Assembly (NCBI GenBank): GCA_041483175.1
Contig: JBGPFD010000036.1
Span: 1-20,970, forward strand
Reading direction: 5' to 3'
Source of the DNA: Gp7-AA10 sp041483175
Lineage (GTDB): Bacteria; Acidobacteriota; Thermoanaerobaculia; Gp7-AA8
DNA: 20,970 bases
The position numbers and the translations under genes were made by a program. Below are positions 16,734-20,970 of this stretch, one piece after another. How positions within the stretch are numbered: position 1 is the first letter of the stretch; the number at the start of each line of letters is the position of its first letter. The notes beneath the pieces were generated by a model. That model was not told the DNA's origin. It worked only from the letters and a program-made list of their open reading frames with translations, and ran no database searches.

Positions 16734-16919
16734 TTAGCCGCCCGGGATCTGAATCACCGGGACCTCGAGAATGGTCCTGATGTGCTGGACCAGGCGCGCG
16801 ATCGCCCGTTCGATGACTCCAGCGCCGTCGCGCGAGCGCGGCGCGGCATAAACAGGCACCGTCGACGTCGCGACCACGAAAAGGATCACCGCCACTTTGG
16901 CCGAGAGAGAACGACGCAT
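16734..16919 (-). CDS. Small secreted or membrane-associated peptide, unknown function
   Basis: 61 aa from ATG 16919. An upstream in-frame start would extend it by 28 residues, but a textbook AAGGAGG ribosome site 4 nt before ATG 16919 fixes the start. The N-terminus is a signal peptide: MRRSLSAK, a hydrophobic core VAVILFVVATSTV, and an Ala-containing cleavage region VYAA. The mature part is only ~35 residues: basic/polar, then an amphipathic helix-like stretch (GVIERAIARLVQHIRTIL) and a Pro-rich end. The family is not recognised. It precedes the ABC exporter genes by 54 bp and could belong to the same transcript. Roles such as an export substrate, a signalling peptide or a stress-envelope peptide are guesses. 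Confidence 0.65.
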   Translation of the reverse strand: MRRSLSAKVAVILFVVATSTVPVYAAPRSRDGAGVIERAIARLVQHIRTILEVPVIQIPGG

Positions 16920-16922
16920 ACA

Positions 16923-16930
16923 CCCTCCTT
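16923..16930 (-). promoter_or_regulatory. Strong ribosome binding site deciding the small peptide start
   Basis: AAGGAGGG on the minus strand ends 3 nt before ATG 16919. It is the best Shine-Dalgarno match in the window and selects this ATG over the longer in-frame alternative starting at 17003. Confidence 0.75.
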
Positions 16931-17019
16931 GTGGCTCGCGGTAGAGAGCCTTGCTATTCACACGGGAGGGCGCCCTTAGCATAGGAGTGACGGGGAGAGA
17001 CATTTCCCTACCCCAATTT

Positions 17020-17035
17020 TGTGATCCGGGTCACG
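17020..17035. promoter_or_regulatory. CRP/FNR-like palindrome upstream of the small peptide gene
   Basis: TGTGA-TCCGGG-TCACG matches the TGTGA-N6-TCACA architecture of CRP-type sites at 9 of 10 arm positions. It lies ~100 bp upstream of ATG 16919, in the 135-bp gap after the TPR gene. That suits an activator or repressor site for the peptide and exporter genes. No confident -35/-10 pair was found and no CRP-type regulator is encoded in the window. Confidence 0.4.
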
Positions 17036-17054
17036 ACCAGCGGCCTTATCGATT

Positions 17055-18389
17055 TTAGGCGGGGTAAGCGAACAACAGGTCCGGCTGTTTCGGGAGCAGC
17101 TCGAAGTACGCGCGGACGTCGCCAAGTGCTTTCGGCGTAAGCGTTCGCGCCTCGGCGGCCTCTTTGAGATAGGCCAACGCGGTAAGCGCTCCCTGAGTAT
17201 ACGCAAGGCCCGCCTTGGTAAAGTAGGCCATCGCTGCGTGGCAGAGGTGGGCAACTTCTGCAGGCCGATCGAGCATCAGCAGGGCCTCGGCCGCATCGAT
17301 CGAGATCAGCGCGACGTCTTGAGGCATGCCCAGTTCTTCGAATTCCTGGCGGAGTTCGATCAACAGGCTCCGGGCTTCTCCGCAGCGGCGCTCGGCCAGC
17401 AGCAACTGACCTAGGTGCCATCGAGCCCTGGCCCGAGCGGTGGCCATGCCGAGGCGCTCGAATTCCGCGATGGATCGCGCAAAAAGTACCTTCGATTCCT
17501 CGAACCTCGAGAGTTCGCGCTGGCAGATCGCCGCGTTGTGCACATAGAACGCGCGCCCTGCATCGTCGATTCGAGAATCGGCGGCGAGTCGCTCGAAGAT
17601 ACGCAGCGCTTCCGCAAATCGGCGGGCATACATGAACGAGGCGGCCTTCGTCGCTTCGGCAACCGCTTCGCGCCGCACGTCACCAAAGGCGCGGAACGTC
17701 TCTCGCGCAGAATCGGCCAAGGAAACCGCTTCATCGAGTCGCTCGATCTCGTTGTAAACCTGCGCTCGAACCAGGCGCGCGCGGGCCGAGTCGTATTCCG
17801 AGACGACGCACTCGCGCAGGAGCGCATCGGTCCGATCGAGTGCTTCGACCGACTCCGCATACGACCCGGTGTAATAGAGCATGTGGGCGTAGGCGCGGTG
17901 CGCTTTGCCACGGAGGATCATGACTGTTTCGAATGGATATCGTCCCGATTCCAGCGACTGGGCGACGTCCACCGCCAGCTCGGCCCATTCCGCGGCGAGC
18001 TTCGGCTCGACGAAGTTCGATTTGTCGACAGCCTCGAGGAGCTTCCGCACAGTGCCCGCCGTTCGCCACTGCGGGTGGGCGTCGATGAGCTCACGCCGCT
18101 GCAGCGTACCGGCCTCGCAGAGTTTCGCCACGATCGGGCCCGCCGCCGCGTCTTCGGCCTTCGTCGTCGCCGCCATCGAGCGCAGCATCGACGAGGTCCG
18201 TGGCACCGGGTCTTCCGACAGCTCGCGCTCGTCCCACACACTCGTGTCTCCGAGCGCGCTGGTGAGACCGCGATATGACTCCAGCGATCCCGCGCAACTC
18301 TCGCATGCCGGCAGATGCGGATCGGACGCTTCCGCCTCCTCGAGCATCCCGATGAGCACTTCGTCGTCGTAGTGCTGTTCGATGATCAT
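17055..18389 (-). CDS. TPR-repeat protein with N-terminal zinc-binding anti-sigma-like motif
   Basis: 444 aa from ATG 18389. The start overlaps the sigma-factor TGA (ATGA, 4 bp). A longer frame to 18719 runs over the sigma gene and has no protein-like character. The N-terminus contains HLPACESC: His25, Cys29 and Cys32 in the H-x3-C-x2-C spacing of zinc-binding anti-sigma (ZAS) domains, with His6 as a possible fourth ligand. Residues ~130-425 are helical repeats rich in the Ala/Leu/Tyr spacing of TPRs (for example AYAHMLYYTGSYAESVEALD and ARWHLGQLLLAERRCGEARS). There is no membrane helix, so it is cytoplasmic. The coupling to the sigma gene and the ZAS-like motif suggest a soluble anti-sigma or co-regulator that binds a ligand or protein through the TPRs. 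This function is inferred. Confidence 0.85.
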   Translation of the reverse strand: MIIEQHYDDEVLIGMLEEAEASDPHLPACESCAGSLESYRGLTSALGDTSVWDERELSEDPVPRTSSMLRSMAATTKAEDAAAGPIVAKLCEAGTLQRRELIDAHPQWRTAGTVRKLLEAVDKSNFVEPKLAAEWAELAVDVAQSLESGRYPFETVMILRGKAHRAYAHMLYYTGSYAESVEALDRTDALLRECVVSEYDSARARLVRAQVYNEIERLDEAVSLADSARETFRAFGDVRREAVAEATKAASFMYARRFAEALRIFERLAADSRIDDAGRAFYVHNAAICQRELSRFEESKVLFARSIAEFERLGMATARARARWHLGQLLLAERRCGEARSLLIELRQEFEELGMPQDVALISIDAAEALLMLDRPAEVAHLCHAAMAYFTKAGLAYTQGALTALAYLKEAAEARTLTPKALGDVRAYFELLPKQPDLLFAYPA

Positions 18390-18970
18390 CGTCTCACCGC
18401 GGTGATGCTGAAATAGATTTCCCGGACGCGCTTCAGACAGTTGTGAATGAGCTTCTCGGAATATCGCGTGGTGGTGTCGAGGTCGCGGGCAATGTCTACC
18501 GCCGACCGCCCTTCGAAATAGTGCATGTACAAGGTTTCGCGGCAGCGCGGCTGCAGATACCGCAGCGCCTTGCGCAGCGTCAGCATCAGCGCCATGCGGT
18601 CCGCCAGGCCGTGGCTGACAGGATCGCTGTGGTCGCCGATGTCCTCCGGCATCGCTTCGGTGCGCGCCGACAACCGCCAGTAGTGCCGGCTCGCGTTGCA
18701 CATCGCCGCGACCAGCCACGCTTTCGTATTCTCCACGCGCGCTTCGTTCTGCATGAAGGAAAGGAAAACTTCCTGCATGAGGTTTTCCGCGTCCGTTTCC
18801 GGCACGCGGAACTTCCGGCAGGCGACGTGGAGCAGGAGGTCGCGATACTGTTCGTACGTCGCGCCGACATCCTGCGACTCCGAGCGTGCGCCAGGCACGT
18901 CGAGCACCGCCGCCACGGCGGAACTCTCCGGCACGGCCGGGGAAATTTCGACAGCGTTCGGGTCTAGCAC
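18386..18970 (-). CDS. ECF-type RNA polymerase sigma factor
   Basis: 194 aa from GTG 18970. Region 2 spans ~39-103 (YEQYRDLLLHVACRKF ... AENLMQEVFLSFMQ ... TKAWLVAAMCNASRHYWR), the core-binding and -10 recognition helices. A ~25-residue linker follows. Region 4 spans ~130-185, with LRYLQPRCRETLYMHYFEG leading into a helix-turn-helix (SAVDIARDLDTTTRYSEKLIHNCLKRVRE). Regions 1 and 3 are absent, as in ECF sigmas. It is translated with the TPR/ZAS-like protein downstream and is divergent from the M20 peptidase gene across a 99-bp spacer. No good ribosome site precedes the GTG, so initiation may be weak. Target promoters, possibly including its own, cannot be assigned from this sequence. Confidence 0.93.
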   Translation of the reverse strand: MLDPNAVEISPAVPESSAVAAVLDVPGARSESQDVGATYEQYRDLLLHVACRKFRVPETDAENLMQEVFLSFMQNEARVENTKAWLVAAMCNASRHYWRLSARTEAMPEDIGDHSDPVSHGLADRMALMLTLRKALRYLQPRCRETLYMHYFEGRSAVDIARDLDTTTRYSEKLIHNCLKRVREIYFSITAVRR

Positions 18971-19069
18971 GTGCGTAATTATGGAGCTAGTCCTCGCACC
19001 ATATCACGAAACAAAGAGGGACGCGACCTTCCTTCATAATGGCCTTCGGCCGGGATATGCTCCGGAAAC

Positions 19070-20476
19070 ATGGAGTTTCCAATCCTGTCGGCCACCCTCG
19101 ACGAGATCTGGGGCCAATCGGTTGTCCCGACCCTCGAGCGCTACATCCGCATTCCCAACCAGAGCCCTCTCTTCGACCCCGACTGGAAGCGCAACGGTCA
19201 CATCCATCAGGCTTTACGGCTGGCAAGTGAATGGGTCCAGCAGCAGCAGGTCCCCGGCTTGCGCGCCGAAAGCCACGAAATCGAAGGTCGCACGCCTCTC
19301 CTTTTCATCGAAATCGATGGCGACCCATCCTCGACCATCTTGATGTACGGGCACCTCGACAAGCAGCCGCCAATGGTCGGCTGGGAGAGCGGGCTGGGAC
19401 CGTGGACGCCGGTCGTCCGCGACGGGAAGCTCTATGGTCGCGGCGGCGCCGACGATGGCTATGCGGTCTTCTCCGCCGTCTCCGCCGTGCGCGCGCTCGA
19501 GCAACAGAACGTCCGTCACGCCCGCATCGTGATCCTCATTGAATGTTGCGAAGAGAGCGGCTCGCCGGATCTCCCCGCCTACATCGACCTGCTCGCCGAT
19601 CGCATCGGAACTCCCCGCCTGGTCATCTGCCTCGATAGCGGATGCGGCAATTACGAACAGCTCTGGATGACCACTTCGCTGCGCGGGTCGATCGTCGGCA
19701 ATCTGATCGTCGACGTGCTCACCGAGGGTGTTCACTCCGGCGATGCCAGCGGCATAGTGCCGTCGAGCGTTCGCATTATGCGCATTCTTCTCGATCGGCT
19801 GGAAGAGGCAAAAAGCGGACGCATTCTGCCCACCTGGCTGCACGCCGAGATCCCCCCGCATCGCATCGAGCAGACGCGCGACACTGCGCGAGTCCTCGGG
19901 CCGTCCCTGGATGACAAATTCCCCTGGGTGCCGGGCATGCGGCCGGTCACCGATGATCCGGTCGAACTTCTCCTCAACCGAACCTGGAGACCGACGCTCT
20001 GCATTACCGGCCAGGCCGGCATGCCCGACCTCGTGCAAGGGGGGAACGTCCTCCGGCCGATGACCGCGCTGAAGCTCTCCATCCGCCTTCCACCGAGTCT
20101 CGATGCGCGGAACATCGATCGCAAGCTGGCCGATCTCCTCGAATCGAATCCACCGTACGGCGCGCGCGTTAAATTCGATTCGGAAAAAGGAGCGGCGGGA
20201 TGGCAGGCGCCGAAAACCGAGCCGTGGCTGGAGAAAGCGGTCGACCGCGCATCGCGGATGGCGTTCGGAAAGCCGGCGGTCACCTGGGGTGAAGGCGGAT
20301 CGATCCCCTTCATGGGCATGCTCGGCGAACGCTATCCGGAGGCGCAGTTTCTCATCACCGGCGTTCTCGGACCGCACAGCAACGCGCATGGGCCGAACGA
20401 ATTTCTCGATATCGGCTACGCGAAGAAGGTCACGGCGTGTGTGGCGGAGGTCATCGCCGCGGAACGGGGAGCGTGA
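19070..20476 (+). CDS. M20 family metallopeptidase (CNDP-like dipeptidase)
   Basis: 468 aa from ATG 19070. It is a two-zinc hydrolase that cleaves dipeptides or similar amides in the cytoplasm; no signal peptide is seen. The catalytic set is complete: His95 and Asp97 in YGHLDKQP, bridging Asp128 in GRGGADDGYA, general base Glu161 with ligand Glu162 in CCEESGSPDL, Asp189 in CLDSGCGN, and the C-terminal ligand His440 in GPHSNAHGPNEF. The insert ~200-320 is the dimerisation or lid domain, with His223 in VHSG. Length matches the CNDP group. The last 27 codons (from GAAC at 20395) are repeated downstream as two extra copies in a tandem array. Substrate unknown. Confidence 0.93.
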   Translation: MEFPILSATLDEIWGQSVVPTLERYIRIPNQSPLFDPDWKRNGHIHQALRLASEWVQQQQVPGLRAESHEIEGRTPLLFIEIDGDPSSTILMYGHLDKQPPMVGWESGLGPWTPVVRDGKLYGRGGADDGYAVFSAVSAVRALEQQNVRHARIVILIECCEESGSPDLPAYIDLLADRIGTPRLVICLDSGCGNYEQLWMTTSLRGSIVGNLIVDVLTEGVHSGDASGIVPSSVRIMRILLDRLEEAKSGRILPTWLHAEIPPHRIEQTRDTARVLGPSLDDKFPWVPGMRPVTDDPVELLLNRTWRPTLCITGQAGMPDLVQGGNVLRPMTALKLSIRLPPSLDARNIDRKLADLLESNPPYGARVKFDSEKGAAGWQAPKTEPWLEKAVDRASRMAFGKPAVTWGEGGSIPFMGMLGERYPEAQFLITGVLGPHSNAHGPNEFLDIGYAKKVTACVAEVIAAERGA

Positions 20477-20492
20477 AGCACGCGGGGAGGCG

Positions 20493-20588
20493 GAATTAAG
20501 AATTTCGAATTAAGAATCACTTCCGCCCGACCGCAGGCGATTCTTCATTCTGCATTCGAAATTCTTCATTCGAAATTCTTCACTCACC
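20493..20588. repeat. Inverted heptad-repeat arms around a GC core (array unit 1)
   Basis: Left arm, four GAATNNN heptads (20493-20520): GAATTAA, GAATTTC, GAATTAA, GAATCAC. Core of 19 nt (20521-20539) containing CGCC/GGCG. Right arm, six ATTCNNN heptads (20540-20581): TTC, TGC, GAA, TTC, GAA, TTC as the variable triplets, then a degenerate ACTCACC. ATTC is the reverse complement of GAAT, so the arms can pair into a long imperfect hairpin directly behind the peptidase stop codon. It could act as a transcript end or stability structure. Confidence 0.75.
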
Positions 20589-20610
20589 TTTCCTTTCCCC
20601 TCAGTCGTGC

Positions 20611-20692
20611 GAACGAATTTCTCGATATCGGCTACGCGAAGAAGGTCACGGCGTGTGTGGCGGAAGTGATCGCCGCGGAACGGGGAGCGTGA
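20611..20692 (+). pseudogene. Duplicated M20 peptidase C-terminal fragment, copy 2
   Basis: Encodes the same tail as the real gene from NEFLDIGYAKK to AAERGA and the same TGA. It differs from the parent by two substitutions, both synonymous (GAG to GAA and GTC to GTG). There is no start codon or ribosome site for it, so it is a duplicated fragment rather than a gene. It sits exactly 216 bp (72 codons) after the parent, in the same reading frame. Confidence 0.8.
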
Positions 20693-20707
20693 AGCACGCG
20701 GGGAGGC

Positions 20708-20811
20708 GAAATTAAGAATTTCGAATTAAGAATTTCGAATTAAGAATCACCTCCGCCCGACCGCAGGCGATTCTGCATTCTTCATTCTTCATTCGAAATT
20801 CTTCACTCACT
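20708..20811. repeat. Inverted heptad-repeat arms around a GC core (array unit 2)
   Basis: Left arm: an octamer GAAATTAA (20708-20715) then five GAATNNN heptads (20716-20750). Core of 19 nt (20751-20769), one base different from unit 1. Right arm: five ATTCNNN heptads (20770-20804) and degenerate ACTCACT. Relative to unit 1 the left arm gained two heptads and the right arm lost one, which accounts exactly for the 7-bp longer period. Confidence 0.75.
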
Positions 20812-20833
20812 TTTCCTTTCCCCTCAGTCGTGC

Positions 20834-20915
20834 GAACGAATTTTTCGATATCGGCTACGCGAAGAAGGTCGCGACGTGTGTGGCGGAGGTCATCGCCGCG
20901 GAACGGGGAGCGTGA
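20834..20915 (+). pseudogene. Duplicated M20 peptidase C-terminal fragment, copy 3
   Basis: Third copy of the peptidase tail. It has three amino-acid-level differences from the parent: Leu to Phe after NEF, and Thr-Ala changed to Ala-Thr before CVAEV. It retains the TGA at 20913-20915. It has no start site and is shifted by one base in frame relative to copy 2. Confidence 0.8.
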
Positions 20916-20930
20916 AGCACGCGGGGAGGC

Positions 20931-20970
20931 GAAATTAAGAATTTCGAATTAAGAATCACTTCCGCGCAAC
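20931..20970. repeat. Start of a third heptad-repeat arm, cut by the right edge
   Basis: GAAATTAA (20931-20938) followed by GAATTTC, GAATTAA, GAATCAC (20939-20959) repeats the left arm of units 1 and 2. The following bases TTCCGCGCAAC depart from the core of the other units after TTCCGC, so the array may end here or continue in a diverged form. Confidence 0.6.

Larger units (their letters stand above)
20394..20970 (+). repeat. Tandem array: peptidase 3' end plus heptad-repeat hairpin, periods 216 and 223 bp
   Basis: The sequence beginning CGAACGAATTT recurs at 20394, 20610 and 20833. Each unit has (a) ~82 bp of the M20 gene 3' end including its stop, (b) GC-rich AGCACGCGGGGAGGC, (c) an AT-rich heptad-repeat hairpin and (d) a pyrimidine-rich TTTCCTTTCCCCTCAGTCGTG. 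The first two units are complete; the third is cut by the window edge or diverges (20965 onward). Copies differ at a few bases and in heptad number, so they are not identical assembly echoes. The array starts inside the real gene, so it arose by tandem duplication of that locus. Confidence 0.9.

Noticed and set aside
18390..18719. N-terminal extension of the TPR protein into the sigma gene
   Set aside because: The extension is out of frame with and fully inside the sigma-factor gene, is Arg/His/Ala-rich and has no protein character; the ATGA overlap at 18386-18389 gives a natural start.
19039..19230. Small plus-strand frame starting before the M20 gene
   Set aside because: It overlaps the peptidase start in another frame and lacks a ribosome site and recognisable features.
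20394..20970. CRISPR or phage attachment-site array at the right end
   Set aside because: The repeated part is coding sequence of the adjacent peptidase plus heptad repeats, with no variable spacers and no integrase nearby.

Overview
The window is GC-rich bacterial chromosome, densely coding, with long ORFs, frequent GTG starts and several 4-bp start/stop overlaps. The gene set fits Acidobacteriota or a neighbouring soil phylum: a zinc-ribbon Ser/Thr kinase with an extracytoplasmic tail, a very large NAD-glutamate dehydrogenase, an ECF sigma factor with a TPR partner, and dispersed paired-hairpin repeats. The phylum is an inference from style and content; no rRNA or other marker is present.

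Layout. (1) 1-1381, minus: a secreted trypsin-like serine protease cut by the left edge. It is divergent from (2) 1552-3354, plus: a zinc-ribbon, membrane-anchored Ser/Thr protein kinase. (3) 3364-3418: a perfect two-hairpin palindromic element between the convergent kinase and glutamate dehydrogenase genes. (4) 3421-16919, minus: a long co-directional series. In transcription order it is a small secreted peptide (16919), NatA-like ABC ATPase, NatB-like permease (ATGA overlap), long-chain acyl-CoA synthetase, FadJ/FadB-type beta-oxidation enzyme, GT-C-type membrane glycosyltransferase (GTGA overlap) and the ~1620-aa glutamate dehydrogenase. A tandem repeat cluster splits the acyl-CoA synthetase from the beta-oxidation gene. 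(5) 17055-18970, minus: an ECF sigma factor translationally coupled (ATGA) to a soluble TPR protein whose N-terminus carries an H-x3-C-x2-C motif like zinc-binding anti-sigma factors. (6) 19070-20476, plus: an M20 family metallopeptidase, divergent from the sigma gene. (7) 20394-20970: a tandem array in which the last 27 codons of the peptidase gene plus an AT-rich heptad-repeat hairpin are reiterated up to the right edge.

Function. The minus-strand cluster combines lipid catabolism (acyl-CoA synthetase, hydratase/dehydrogenase), amino-acid catabolism (glutamate dehydrogenase), an efflux-type ABC exporter and a lipid-linked sugar transferase. The sigma/TPR pair and the kinase are the visible regulators.

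Most unusual material: the heptad/C-terminus tandem array at the right end; two paired-hairpin palindromic elements lying in frame inside coding sequences (glutamate dehydrogenase and glycosyltransferase); and the sigma factor/ZAS-TPR pair next to a CRP-like palindrome and a small secreted peptide gene. No tRNA, rRNA, CRISPR array, transposase or phage gene was seen.
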